The notes: a model not told the origin generated them from the sequence alone. Counted from the stretch's first letter, positions 1-15,108 are shown. The stretch: DNA of 64,000 nucleotides from Motacilla alba alba (GCF_015832195.1 NC_052030.1:6405439-6469438); one strand, 5' to 3'. Numbers and translations are program-made.

Positions 1-60
1 AGCGTTGTGGGACGAGTTCAACCAGCTGGGCACCGAGATGATCGTCACCAAGGCAGGCAG
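1..60 (+). CDS. TBX1: TBX1 coding exon, 3' part (start of T-box region), cut by window edge
   Basis: Seen: from base 2 the frame reads ALWDEFNQLGTEMIVTKAG, then AG of a split Arg codon, followed by a GTCAGT donor at 61. This is the N-terminal part of the TBX1 T-box domain; the LWxxFNxLGTEMIVTKxGR motif is a T-box hallmark. The first base completes a codon begun upstream, so the exon and all earlier exons lie off the left edge. The intron is phase 2 and joins to base 3324, giving the T-box sequence GRRMFPTF. Known: TBX1 is a T-box transcription factor needed for pharyngeal arch, outflow tract and ear development, and is the main dosage-sensitive gene of 22q11.2 deletion. Assignment to TBX1 rather than TBX10 rests on near identity to the remembered TBX1 domain, the TBX1C-type tail and GNB1L as neighbour. 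Confidence 0.96.
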
Positions 61-3000
61 GTCAGTACGGAGATCCCGAGCGGCTCCGGCTCTCCAGCCG
101 CTCCCTCCGGACCCGGGCACCCAGGCCAGTCCCACCCCGGGGCGGGAGAGTCCGGTGCAAGCGGTTGAATTCGCAGTTTGGGGGGAGATTGAAGCTGCTG
201 CCCAAGGGCGAGTCACGGAGCGGCCCGGCCCAGCGGTCGCCGTCATTTGATCCTTGCGCTTCTCCTGGGGCGAAATCTGCGAGCTCTTGCGGCCCGAAGG
301 CCTCGGTGCTGCGGAAGAACGCGCGGCTGCTGCTGCGGGCTGACAGCGAAGGCGTGCGGAGGACGGCAGGCAGGGTACTGGGTTTCACTCCCGCTTAAAA
401 GGGCTCTGTGCTCCTCCGGGCGCCTTCGGCTGTGACCCCACAGGGGACTTTGATCCGTGTTTACGGAGGACGGTGTGTGTTCCCGGGGCAGACAGCAACG
501 ATACAGGGGAAGGAAAAAAAACAACACGCAAACCGTGCAAAACCTGCTAAATACATTCTTAGCACGGGCAGATGTTTTCCTTCCGGCGGAGACGCGAACA
601 GACCCTAATTCTGCACCTTGAAACGTGTTCCAGGGCTGTTGCATTTCCCGATTATCGAGTAACGAGCCCGGCTGAACGCGGCTCCTCTCGGCTCCTCTCC
701 GGCCGCCGCGGCGCGGTTCCGGAGCCAGGACCCCGCTCCTGGGCAGGGAACAAAGAAAGCGGCTGATGCGATCGCGTTAGGAACGAGCAAAACATATGGG
801 GGGAAGAGGAATCCCAATTACAGTTGTTAGTTATTGCATTTAATGGAGATTCCCGGGAAGCGCCGCGGCCGCGGCGGCTCGGGCAGAGCTACGAGGCTTT
901 CCCCGCCAGGCTCCGACAGAGCTGCGAATTGTCCAGGCTCTGAGTCTTCCCTTGGTTTGAAGCGATCCGGCGGGGAGGAGAAAAGAAAAACAAACAAATT
1001 AAGGAATCCCCCGTTGCTTGCTCTCAGTTCCCCCCGGGCTGACTGCGGCGGGATGGCCGGCCGGGGGAGAGGCTCGGACTCCGCTCCGAACGGTCTGGCA
1101 AGAGCTGTGACCGCGGCCGTGCGTTCCCGCTCTCCCGTCAGCGATTTTGAGGGTTCCGAAAGTGCAAAAAAGCCCCCCAACCAACAGAAAAAACAAAACA
1201 AAACAAAACAAACAAACAAACAAAAAACAAAAAAATGAAACATACTTATATGTACACTGTGGCCTTTTAAATTTTTGTTGTTGTTTGTTTGCTTTGGGGT
1301 TTTTTTTTGTTTTTTTAATACTAGCAATTTCCTAAAATAAAACAATCGCCGTAGTGGCCGGTGCAAAAGCAGCCGGCGCTGCGTTGCGGGACCCGAGCGG
1401 AATTTCCCGCAGACGGTGCCTGCCCCGGCGCCGGGTCGCACAGCCCGCTGTCTCCGGCCGCGGCCCCTGAGCCCGGCGCCGGGCTCGGCGTTGCTTTCCT
1501 TAGCGGAAAAGGTCGTTCAGGCTCCAGGCGGAGGCTCTCTGCAAACAGGAGTTCTTCGATCTTTCTTAGCTCTCCGAGAAGAGCGAAAGGATTGCAAATA
1601 TCCCGTTTCAAAAGGTTTCGGAAATTAACCAATTCGAATTGAATCAGGGGCTTTTCTCCTACCCTTTTCTTCGTTTACTTTATGACACAGTCGGAACTCC
1701 AGACAAGCGAGTAAAAACAGGAGAAAACGGGGTACAACCAGCAGGAAAAGGTTCGGGGAAGGCGCTGCAAAGCCTATTCTCTTCCCGCACCTCTGGGCTG
1801 GCCCTGCTGTTTGTCTAGATGGGTCTTATCATCCCAGGTTGTTTGTTTTAAAACTAAGTTTTAGAACAAGAAACACCGGAATTGGAGCTAATGGGGGCTT
1901 TTACACGTTTAAAAATAATAATAACACAGAGAGCGACTGAAAACGTCCTCCAGAGTTTGCTAAAGCCTTACGGAGAGGGAGACGCAGCTGCCCGATCTCG
2001 ATGCAGCCCGGCAGTGCTGGGGCCGAGATGGAAGAGCTGCGGAGCCAGAGGCGCGCTGACCCATCGCCCCTCCGAGGGGGGAAGGGCCACATAACAACAG
2101 GTCCGGCCGTGTGCCCCGAGAACGAGCCGGGGGGGCTCTCTGTGTCCGGGTTTGCTCGGGCTGTTTGTTCAGGGGTCGGTAGGGGTTTTGGTTTTTCAAC
2201 GACTGAAACACCTTTCCCGAAATATTGCCCACAGTCGCTCGCTTGGTTTACTATTCTGTAAAACAAAACGAAGCCATTAAGAGCCCCGACGCCAGGGCAC
2301 TTCTTCGGCGTGTCCCGCCGGGGAGCTGCGGGCCAGGCCCTGGTCCCGGTATGTGCAGATGCAGGAGGGACGGACGGGTGGACCGTCCCGGCCCCTTCCC
2401 TTTGCCCACCGCCGATCCCCGTTGTACTGCAGCCCCCTGAAGGAATCGTGCCCTCCCTGAGCGTGGGATCTACTTTTCGGCTTAGCTTTGGGTCCCCGGG
2501 GGCCTGCGCGGAGAACCGGGGGAGCAGCCGCGGGGACTGGCCTGCCCAGCTCCGGAACCCTGGGCTCCTTTCCGCTCCCCTTCTCGTTCCGCAAAAGTGC
2601 GGGGAGCAGGAGCCCGACCGGCTCTTGCAGTGAAGTTGATCTGGGACGGGGCTTTCTGGGACATCCCCATTGCTCTCTATAGCCCTCGCTCGCCGAGGGG
2701 GAGCGTTTGCCCCTCCGGGCTGGGAGAGGTCTCCCGCTGGCCCTAGGGGCTGTTGCTGTAGCCGCTGCTTTCAAATGGGCGCGGTTTGGTGGGTACAGAA
2801 GCTGCACAGGTCGATCACCTCGTGTCTAACTCCTTCGCTGGAGTTTTTAGATTTGACCCCCACGGGCTGCCCGAGACTCCCGAGCCTGAGTGCGGGTCCG
2901 CAGACCGGGTAATGCCTTGCGTGTGCCTCCAGTTAGGTCAGCTAAAATGATGGGGAAGAAATACTTTTCACTTGATCTCCCCATGGCAAAGGCCGAGGAT

Positions 3001-3323
3001 GCTCTTTTTCCCCCTGTTCTCTCCATTCCACCTCGGTGGGGCATTTCGGGTGTCTGACACTAACGGTCTCAGAGCCAGTGGGAGAAACAGGACCCTCCTG
3101 CTCACCTTTCGGGATGCTGCCGAGGGCTGGGGAACACGGCAGCCAGTCTCCCCAGGCACCTTGGCCATATCTGCCTCCTCCTCCGGCCAGTGGTTTCTGC
3201 GGGGGGACTTATCATCACAACTGGGAGGGTATCAGAGCAGCTGGAGGGGAAGAGACCCGTGCCGGCCCCTCGGGGCTCCCTGCTGCTCCTCAACGTAGCA
3301 TTTCTCTCTCCTCTCTGTGCCAG
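61..3323 (+). other. TBX1 intron (3.26 kb), GC-rich
   Basis: This intron is bounded by the GTCAGT donor at 61 and a pyrimidine-rich acceptor ending CAG at 3321-3323. It is GC-rich and CpG-dense for most of its length, which keeps long meaningless frames open on both strands. The CpG density suggests that part of it belongs to the CpG island around the TBX1 5' half. It contains an A-rich (CAAA)n tract listed separately. I recognise no RNA gene or second coding exon in it. Confidence 0.85.
1187..1236. repeat. A-rich (CAAA/CAAAA)n simple repeat
   Basis: An imperfect run of CAAA and CAAAA units, all-purine/C on the + strand, sits inside an otherwise GC-rich TBX1 intron. About 40 bases downstream a T-rich stretch (about 1270-1318) is roughly complementary, so the two could pair as an RNA hairpin. 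Otherwise it looks like an ordinary microsatellite. Confidence 0.8.
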
Positions 3324-3425
3324 GCGCATGTTCCCCACCTTCCAGGTGAAGATTTTTGGGATGGACCCTATGGCTGACTACATGCTCCTCATGGATTTCG
3401 TGCCGGTGGATGACAAGCGATACCG
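3324..3425 (+). CDS. TBX1: TBX1 coding exon (T-box domain)
   Basis: Seen: the frame begins with the last base of a split Arg codon. It then reads [16 protein letters not shown] and [11 protein letters not shown], ending with CG of the next Arg codon. These are T-box domain residues including the DNA- and dimer-contact strand region. The one residue I notice as different from remembered human TBX1 is Ile for Leu in QVKIFG. The acceptor is a good polypyrimidine tract ending GCCAG. The downstream donor is GC rather than GT (GCAAGT at 3426). The phase-2 join to 4828 restores the Arg-Tyr-Ala-Phe-His sequence of the family. Confidence 0.96.
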
Positions 3426-5062
<1,637 letters not shown>

Positions 5063-5079
5063 TGATTCCCGTGGGGTGA

Positions 5080-6843
<1,764 letters not shown>

Positions 6844-7048
6844 TAAGGCTATGCCTTTATTGGTTATGGCAATACCCCACTCACCCTATTTCACGTGTAT
6901 CTGCCCAGCTTACGTTTGCACAAGGGCTTCATGGAGGGGGACACTGTATTTGGCCCCATTTGCCAGCTGCAGCTCACAGAGACAATACTCCAGTTGCTCA
7001 TTCTGTTGGACCATCAGCTCTGCATCACTTCTCCCCTTCCTCTTCCAG

Positions 7049-7149
7049 GCCCAGGAACCACAGGCCAGGGCCTCTTCCTCTCATGAGCGCTTTTGCCAGA
7101 TCCCGGAATCCAGTCTCTTCCCCAGCCCACCAGAACGGGACAGAGAAAG
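7049..7149 (+). CDS. TBX1: TBX1 coding exon (post-T-box linker)
   Basis: Seen: G completes Trp, then [20 protein letters not shown], then a Ser/Pro-rich stretch ending GTEK and the first base of an Asp codon; the donor is GTGAGA at 7150 (phase 1). This matches the remembered linker of human TBX1 just after the T-box, with a few substitutions. In human TBX1 alternative 3' exons follow this point (isoforms A, B, C). Here the only 3' exon I can identify is the C-type at 7893. Confidence 0.94.
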
Positions 7150-7892
7150 GTGAGAGCCCCCAGTGGCCAGGCCAGCTCATCTCCCAGACCTTGTTGGCCT
7201 GCACAGCCCGTGCATGCATGCTTGGAGCCAGCCTTGCTCACCAAGCTGGTGCACAGCCCCATTGCTAATGAGCTTTGTGCTACCGCTTATTTTTTAAAGA
7301 AAAATACCTGACTTCATAACATAATTCATTCTTCCTTGGACTACAACATTTGCTGTTGTTGAGTGCTTAAGAAAATTTGCTGCTTTAAAAAACACTGCCC
7401 CTTGCCTTTAGAGTCCCATTTTCGACTTTTTAAGCAGCAAACTCTGCTTTTCAGGCAGAGATGCAGGGCTGGCCACAGGTTCCTTCTCGCATTGCCCTTT
7501 TAACGCGCCTCGGCAGTGCGCTTAGGGCCAGCCCATTCCATTCAGAAGCTGCAGTCAGGTCAAACAGCACCTCTGCCCATTGACTGCTTTTCCATTACCC
7601 AGAGCAAACAACTGCAAAGACAACCGAAGGCCTTTCCTCCAACGCACACCGGGCCTGCAAAATAAAGGGAAGTCTGTATTTGTTTAGTGTTACACAATTA
7701 CAAAAATGTCAGGCGTGTACCAGCTTGTCAGTCAACTCAACTCCACTCATCGCAGTCAGAAGGTCCCGTCCCGCCAGCCCGTTCCTGCCGCATGCCGCTG
7801 CTGCACGCCCCGCTCTTCCCTTCGCGCGCCTCTTCCCCGTGCGCGGGTGCGCTCCCGCGGGCGCGGCCGCACTGACTCTGTTGCCCCCGTAG
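7150..7892 (+). other. TBX1 last intron (743 b)
   Basis: This intron ends with CCCCCGTAG at 7892. Open frame continues upstream of the acceptor to about 7706, but that stretch has no similarity to TBX1 and a pyrimidine tract precedes the acceptor, so it is read as intron. I do not recognise the A-type alternative exon known in human TBX1 here. Confidence 0.75.
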
Positions 7893-8332
7893 ATGCTGCC
7901 GAGAGCCGGCGGGAGTTCGAGCGGGAGGCAGGCGGGACGGCGCTGCACCAGGCCGAGGCCGCGCACCAGCAGCTCATGTCCCGCGTGCTCAGCCCGGCGC
8001 TGCCGGCCGGAGGCGGCGGACTGGTGCCGCTGGCCGGGGCGGGCGGCGGCCGGCCCAGCCCGCCGCACCACGAACTGCGCCTAGAGCCCGCCGCGTCGGA
8101 GCCGCTGCACCACCATCCCTACAAGTACCCGCCGGCGGCGGCCGCCGCCTACGACCACTACCTAGGGGCGAAGAGCCGGCCCGCCCCCTACCCCCTCCCC
8201 AGCATCCGCGGGCACAGCTACCACCACCATCATCACCACCACATGAACGCGGCGGCTGCGGCGGCGGCGGCGGCCGCCAACATGTACTCGCCGGCCGGAG
8301 CACCCGCGGGCTACGACTACGGGCCCCGGTAA
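7893..8332 (+). CDS. TBX1: TBX1 terminal coding exon (C-type tail, stop TAA)
   Basis: Seen: AT completes Asp, then [14 protein letters not shown]. Later come [47 protein letters not shown], seven His codons (8222-8242), Met-Asn, ten Ala codons (8249-8278) and [17 protein letters not shown], with stop TAA at 8330-8332. The [17 protein letters not shown] block and the NMYS...YDY.PR end match the human TBX1C tail, which is reported to hold the nuclear localisation signal and transactivation activity (from memory). Human TBX1 has an interrupted His stretch and an Ala run in the same place, but lengths differ. The exon is very GC-rich. The in-window coding total is 1,099 bases, or 365 residues plus stop after the first partial codon. 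Confidence 0.95.
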
Positions 8333-9593
8333 CGGGGCACCGGCGGCACGAGAGACACCGCCCTCCCCCTTCCCGCCTTTCCCCCACCTCCCGCCTTACG
8401 AGCGAGCTGATTGGTCAGCTTGACCTGATCGACAGCCAGACAGCCCAATCGCCGGCAGCTGGGCCCCGCCCCGTAGGGGCTGTGAGGGCGGCGGTGCCGA
8501 GAGCTCCACCGCGGTGTGACCTGCGGCTGCACTTTGATAAATGAAGCCATATGTCCTTATCTCTCTGTTCCCCCGCGCCTCCGTTCGTGCCGGGCACCGA
8601 GGACCGTCGGGCGGCTGGGATGCGGTGAGAGGACGGTGAGGCGGCAGCGGTGAAGCGACTTGTCCCCTCTCGCTCGCCTCTGATGGAGGTTTGGTGTTAG
8701 CGGTGCCCACGGGGCCTGTGCGTGAGCACCGAGCAGGGGCTGTGGGGCCGGCCGTGAGCCGTGTGTCGTCCTGCACTTGTCGGTGTCAGTCTTTCCCAAC
8801 CCGGGGCACACCGGGGGCTGGTTCACAGGTGGCTCAGGTGGTTCTTTGAGGAGATTCTTGGGGAAGCAGAGTTTAGTTTAAGGGAGTGCTTTGAATCCTC
8901 ACTGCCAGAACAAATTTCCCACTTCTCCTCCGGCCCTGACCCATTTGTAAGTTTTGGGGTTCACTGGGATGCCTTAACCATAGCAGCATTTTCTGGAGCT
9001 GTTGAGAAGGGGCTATGGCCAAGAGCACAGGCACGTGCAGCTGTGTTTGCATCTTGTTTTCCCAGCGACACCTGCAAAGGTTTAAAAACCAGCCTGGGGC
9101 TGGGGGGATATCTGCAGATTTCAGGCTGTGTGTTTCCCACCTGCTTCCCCGGCAGCCTCACACAGTTCTGCCTTCCTGCATCCTTTCCTGAGCTCTTGAA
9201 TACTCTCCCACGGAGGTGCCTTTTAAAGGGACTTCAGGGTTTTTTTTTCTCAGACTGGTTCACCCCTTATATTTGGCTGACCCAAACTGCAGTAGTTCTA
9301 AAGCATCTATTCTGCATCACCTGCTTGCTGCATCTTCCCTCTTAATGCTGGTAAGTACTTTTTCTTTTTCCTTTAGTATCTTCATTCAGAAGTCAGTTCC
9401 TTACTGCTAAAAAGATGGCCCTGTTCATCACAGTCCTCCAGTGATGTGTTTTGAATAGCTGGCTTGTGTTTTTGTCGGATGCTCACTGAAGGCAGTCCCA
9501 TTGTGTTCAGAGAAGGTATTGAGCAGCTCTTCAGCTGTGTTGGTGTACAGTATTATGAACACTTTCCTGACTCTTCCACACAACTCCATTAAA
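8333..9593 (+). other. TBX1: Probable TBX1 3' UTR
   Basis: Sequence after the TAA is GC-rich to about 8.75 kb and then falls to average composition, as is common for a 3' UTR running out of a CpG-rich gene. The right boundary is taken from an ATTAAA signal at 9588. A shorter or longer UTR is possible; a CATAAA variant lies at 9833-9838. The open frame at 8761-9345 has no recognisable protein features. Confidence 0.45.
9588..9593 (+). terminator. TBX1: Candidate TBX1 poly(A) signal ATTAAA
   Basis: ATTAAA lies 1.26 kb after the TBX1 stop. It is followed within 40 bases by T- and GT-rich sequence (GGGGTTATTTCTTTT and on to ATGTTTGTGC) that could serve as the downstream element. I found no AATAAA between the stop and this point. 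This is a motif reading only. Confidence 0.35.
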
Positions 9594-10200
9594 GATGGGG
9601 GTTATTTCTTTTAAAGTCATCTATTCGTCCATGTTTGTGCATCTTCATTACAAACTCTTTAGAACATGTTCTTTCTTTTGTGCAGGTGGCAGTGATAATA
9701 ACAATGTTTATTTTGTCTCTGGCAGTGGGCTTTGGGCTTCCAAAACCTTTTTGGAAAGGTTTAAGAAGGGATACAGGCTACCATGAATACTTTATGTATT
9801 TTTTTTTCTGTTAAAAAAAATATATCTGGATCCATAAAAAAGACTTGTGCAAGAAATATGTATTTTATTTGACATTTGCAGTGAATTGTGAGATTCTTAG
9901 TGTCTGACTAAAGCATAATGTTCTCAGAAAGGTTGATGTAAAATAGCCTTGTGCTTAATATTAGTCAGTGGGAAATGGCTCTCGGATGTGCTCTATTGCT
10001 ATTGCTTTGCCGCTGTTATTTCAGAGTTTTCAGTATGATTTGTTATCTGTAAACTGACTAGTGCCAAAGCTTTGGTCAAATGTTTAATGAAGTTGTTATA
10101 TTTATTATTTCCTTCAAAGATTATACAAACCCTTTTTTTTTTCTTGATAGTTGCAGTGTAGGAAAAAAAAGTGAAGACAACCAAAGAATCATATCTGCAA

Positions 10201-10240
10201 AGTGTAGATACATGTAGATATTTGTAGATATATGTAGATA
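10201..10240 (+). repeat. Four-copy 10-bp tandem repeat NNTGTAGATA
   Basis: Bases 10201-10240 are four units of exactly 10 bases, each ending TGTAGATA with only the first two bases variable (AG, CA, TT, TA). The unit carries AGATA, so GATA cores recur once per helical turn; only the last (AGATAA) fits strict WGATAR. The run lies in AT-rich sequence 0.6 kb past the candidate TBX1 poly(A) site. Confidence 0.85.
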
Positions 10241-12565
10241 ATCTTATTTCATTTTAATTGAAAAGACATTGGACAGTGACATTTATAAATATTTTTTCTC
10301 TTCTTTCTTTTCTTCATTTCTTATTTGATTATTTTTGTATATTTGTCAGTTTGTCTGCCCTGAAGTCTAAGCCTCCCCTACAAAATGCAGTTATTTAAAT
10401 AAGGAGAGTTCTTAGTCTGAGCAGTCAGTGGCTCTCCATAGCTGATTGCTCCTTCCCTTCTGTCCCTGACTGCTGCAGGTGCCCATGGTTGTGGTAATCT
10501 ATCCCAAAATTACAGTTTGCAAGGTTGGGGTTCCCAGGTGAAAACAGATCTGTTTGTTCTGGTAAGCACCTGTTCTCTTTAAGCCCACACAGAATGACCC
10601 AAGGTGCCAGGACTAAACTGTGCCCTTGATGAAAGTGGCTCAAGGTCCTTGCCTCGACTGTAGGGATTTCAATTTTGTATTTGTTAGAAGAAGAGGAAAT
10701 CACAGAACTTCAAGCGATGGCTGTGGGTAGAGGGCCCTCAGGATCACCAGTCTGTGTTCTGTGCTAAAGAACCACTGCAGAGGTCCTGAGGCTGAATGGG
10801 CAGGAGACCGTGTCAAGCCTACAGTCTGGACTATGAAAATGGTATTTGTAACCATGCATTTAGTCCATCAGCATGCAAGCTGCTTAGACATGTTCACATT
10901 GAAGCATGTTAGCAGTCCAGTTCATGTTGTGTTTTAATCCTTAAATCAAGATTCTTCAGGGCTTTGACCGGTATCCCTCCTTCCATAACAATGTCTCTCT
11001 CACCGGCTGGGAGCGTTACAGATATGGAAAGCAAAAAGGGTCATTTTTCTATCACAAGAAAAAATCCCCTTCAAATAAACAAAACCCCATAATGCTGCAG
11101 ATTGACTAGTAGAAGCCTTTTGAAAATCACAGAAAATTTGTAACACTTTAATGTCATATTACCTGTCAGGCTGTTAGTCAGGACATACCGTGTATATGTG
11201 TTATCTGTGTATCAGATTGATTTGACAAATGACTGTGTATGATTCGATTACATGTCTGGTTAAACTTCACTCAGCCCATGCTGTCACCAAGGCCCATGGC
11301 ACATACTAGGAAAGAAGGCGGCTGCATTTCCAGGCGATACTTCCACTTGTGGTTACCTCAAGTCACACAGAGCCCTTACACATGAAGTGTTTATAAAACC
11401 GCCGTAAAACAGGCCCGAGTGTGGAGATTACAAGCATCCTTTGTTTTTTCCAAATAGGGCTAGAGAATAAATTAGCCATCCAGCTCTGTTTTCTAGAGGT
11501 ACAGGCTGAGTTCAGTGATTGCTTCTGGGGTCTGAAAACCACATCACCTAGCTCAGTGGATAAATCCAGGATTAGTTCCTTGTTTCATGCAGGTGGAACA
11601 TGGGTGGCTTTTGCTTAATCGCTTACCCAAACACTGGGGACCGCTCCAGTTTTCAGAAATGGCTTTTTGCAGTTGATTTTATTCTGTCCTTCCTAGTGAA
11701 ATTGACTGAATTCAATGTAGGATAGGAGCATCAGCATGAGACTCCTGTGTGTTTGCAGTGTTCATGCACACTCTTTACACATTTCATAGATACTTTCTTT
11801 AGTCTTTCCTTCTCTTCAGGGAGACCCTATAACTCTCTGGCTAGAACTGTGCAGGTAGTCCCCAGCAGCTGCCTCTCAGCATCCTGGTGTGTCGGCATCT
11901 CTTCAGTCAACATCAAGCACGTGTACACATGGCCATGGCCAGGGGAGCAATTGCTTTGGCTTCCCGCTACAGTGTAACAGCGGCTTGCAGGGCAGAGAAT
12001 GACCCGAGGACTGTAGCAGGTATAGAAAGGTGTTCTGCATGCAGCTGGGGGACAGTGTGAGTCTCCCATGAGCTGTGGGCTTCTAGTGCATCTCTACACA
12101 GAGCCACAGCTAGTGGGGCTACGTGGCTATGGGATACCTCAGCTGCGGCACTGTCCTTTCCTGCCAAGCACTCTTCCTTCTTTCCAGCAAGTGGATTACA
12201 GCCCGTGGTACTGGATCCCTCAGCAAAGAGCAGTTGTACCTTGATCTGTATGGAATAAGAAAAGCAGGTTGTGTAACGTTCTGCCTGTGTAAAGGGATCC
12301 CTGTAGCTGCTAGAAACAAGTCAGGCACACGCAGGTTTGGGCTGGGGGGGCAGAAGCTGAACCCTGCTGCCTGGAGAAGGCTGGAAGAGCAAACGCAGCA
12401 GTACCTGCAAAGCGGGTTTCAGCATCATTACCCAAAGAGCTCAAAAAGCTGCCATGAGCCTGTTGAACACAGCTGGGCTGGGAGCTGGGAGCAGAGAGTT
12501 TGTGTGCACACACGTGTTGGTTCTTTGTGCTTTGCCGTCTGTTGTTCGGTTTCCCGATAGATTGA

Positions 12566-12873
12566 AACCAAATTCTGCAGCGTTGGGACCGCGGGTGCTT
12601 TGGCCTGACCCGCAGCTTGTGTGGAACTGCCGCTGTGGGCAGGGACACCCCCTGTGTGTCCCGAGGGTCTCCTCGGAGGGTCCCCGCAGGCATCGCTGCC
12701 CAGTGGCCGCGGTGGAGGAGGAAGAGAAGGAAGATGCTGCGCGCACCCCGGCCGGCCCTGCCTGAAGAGCCGGCTCCCTCCAGAGGGAAGAGCCGGCCAT
12801 GGCACGCGGTGGATTCGGCGCGCACGGAAAACGAGCGGGGCTTCATCTTCCGGAGCTGGGAAATACGCGATGA
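12566..12873. promoter_or_regulatory. Isolated CpG-rich patch between the two genes
   Basis: By eye, this 300-base stretch is rich in CpG (e.g. GACCGCGGGTGC, GGCCGCGGTGG, GCTGCGCGCACC, GGATTCGGCGCGC), while the flanks for kilobases are AT-rich and CpG-poor. It is not part of an identified exon of TBX1 or GNB1L. It could be an orphan CpG island (enhancer, lncRNA promoter) or an unrecognised exon. Open frames cross it on both strands but look like GC-driven noise. Confidence 0.5.
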
Positions 12874-15056
12874 GAGGAAAATATAGATTAGAGGGTTAAA
12901 GGAAAGATTTCACCTTTGAAATACTGGCATAAATAAGAAGGGGCAGTCTCCTGTGAGTTAAAATTTGAGGAGACTCAGCCAGCAATGGCTCAGCCGTTGC
13001 TTTAGGCTGGTGTTATTAAGAATCCACTCTGCGTGTGTAGACGCCAGTACTTGTGTATGGATGCAGCGTTTTTCTAAACATAAGCGTTTTGTTCTTCACT
13101 TAATCATTCCAATTCAATTGATTGCTAAGATATATAATTTACACGGGGGTTTGACAAAACGAGGTGAAAGTGACTGTACCCAAAGATTTCAATAATTGCC
13201 ATTAGCATGTGCCTATAACATGTGCTGTTACAGTGAGACACCCATTGTCAGTGGGCATCTAGAGAGTGTATCAAAGGTTGGAAATATCAAAGTATAATAT
13301 TTCATACTTTTTTTTTCCCTGCCCAGTATGTTGCACACACAATCAATGCAAAAAGGAAGAGCTGGTTTTGAAGACAACATGTTAATTTTGAAAAATACAG
13401 ACGTGTCCCATATACACAATGTATGTACATGTACAAGTCTGCTCTCCAAAGGCCCACTGTTCTTCAGGAGGGCTGTGCAAAGTATTATGTGTGTTGCATA
13501 TGCCAGAAAACACGCCCTCATTCCCCCCCATTAATAGAAATGACCTATTATAAATTTACCAAAGATACCATAGTTTTATAAATTGGCCACATATGTCTGT
13601 GTAATATATTTATTATATCACATTTCACAGCATTTCTGTTTTATGAAATTCAGCCTTGAATTTGTCACATATGTTTTGCATATATGTGCAATAGTTGGCC
13701 AAGTATATCCAAGTAAAGTATGATAAATGTGTTCTTTCCATATGGGAAATTAAATGTTTTTCCAGATTTAAAAAAAAAAAAGTTTATTAAGAGCAGCCTA
13801 TACAAAATAATTACAATAAATCACTCACTTCTATTTAGGTTAAAATTATAAATTTGAACCAGTAACAAAGTGATTAAGAACAAGAGCCAGAAAAGTCTCA
13901 TCTAGGACCTAATTCTATAAGGATATGGAGCAGCATAGATAGAAGAGGCCCTACACATTTTCAAGGCTCACTGCTCCATGTTGTGATATCCTGTGAGGCT
14001 GTAGAGCAGCTTCCATCTCCTGCTCCCAGTGCAACTGGAGCTGCCAAATGACAGCCTCCCATCCCCTCTGTGCGAGGGGCACTGTGAGAGCGAGCGACCC
14101 GCGGCGTCCGCTCCAGCCTGGATTCTACACTGTGTGAACAGCTCTTAGTGGTCTCTGGGAGATGGAGGAGGAAAGGGAGTATTTTCCTGCAGTGTACTCC
14201 TCCTCCATGACGCTCCTTCTGGCAACCAGTGGGTGCTCCAGTGGGCAGGGCAGGACTGAGCTGTGCTCAGTGCCTGCCTTCACAGAAGTGCCTGCACTGG
14301 TGCCCAGGGACTCAGACTGATGTCCTTGGGCTTTAAATTGCAAAAAAGAAGTGAAAAATGCAATAAACAACATGTCAAACTTGCAGAGGCACCTTGGTGT
14401 GAGGTGTTAGCACTATTGCTTTTGTCACTGGTTTTAGTTTGGATGATGGGTGTTTGCGTTTTGCTCCGCTTGCTTCGTGCTCCCGCTGTTCCTTGTTCCA
14501 GGGGCAATGCTTCCCCTTCTCGTGGTGCTCTGGCCTGGCTGCTTCAGGTTCCCTTTGTCCAGGGTGAGAACTCCAACCACGGGCAGCAAGAACCAGCATG
14601 AGAGTGGAGGGGCTGCAGGCAAAGCCATCATCTGGAAAGCGCAGAGGAGGGGTGGGAAGAGGCAGCCCTTCTCCCAGGCTGGTTCTATTTGAGCACTGCC
14701 TTGCACATTTCTTTTATTTCAGCAAACACTAAGTGAGTCTTTCATTCTATTCCCTCTCCTGCTTGTTGTCAACTATTTCAAACCAGATGGGCTAAAGAGA
14801 TAAAACTATAAAGACTCAATGTCTTTATTCAGCAGGATGCCAAGTCTGCATGCCATCAAAATATCTGAGGCAAAAAAATCTGAACAGACAATACTTACTC
14901 TAAGTGTTATGTTAAAAGCAGCCTAGATGCTTTTCCATGAACACAAACAATGCATCCACAAATCACTGAGATTTCATATCAGCAATTTTTAAAATGACCA
15001 TCAGGACAAATGCCACAGCTGCATTCTTTGTCACATTAAAAATTATTCCATAGACC

Positions 15057-15108
15057 CAGCGCACCCTTCTTACCCGTGCGTAGGCAGCGCACTGCCTTCT
15101 TACCCGTG
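15057..15108. repeat. Short direct duplication (22-24 b units)
   Basis: CAGCGCAC followed by CCTTCTTACCCGTG-type sequence occurs at 15057-15078 and again at 15085-15108, with a two-base difference and a 6-base spacer. It is a local duplication in AT-rich DNA, rich in CpG for its surroundings. No function is evident. Confidence 0.75.

Noticed and set aside
827..1441. 204-codon open frame on the - strand in a TBX1 intron
   Set aside because: It crosses a T-rich/A-rich simple repeat (runs of Phe and Lys/Gln) and GC-rich intron; no homology and no matching splice structure.
7706..7892. Upstream extension of the last TBX1 exon frame
   Set aside because: The frame is open, but the acceptor CCCCGTAG at 7892 and the phase-1 join to GTEK of the previous exon give the TBX1C sequence; the extra 62 codons match nothing in TBX1.
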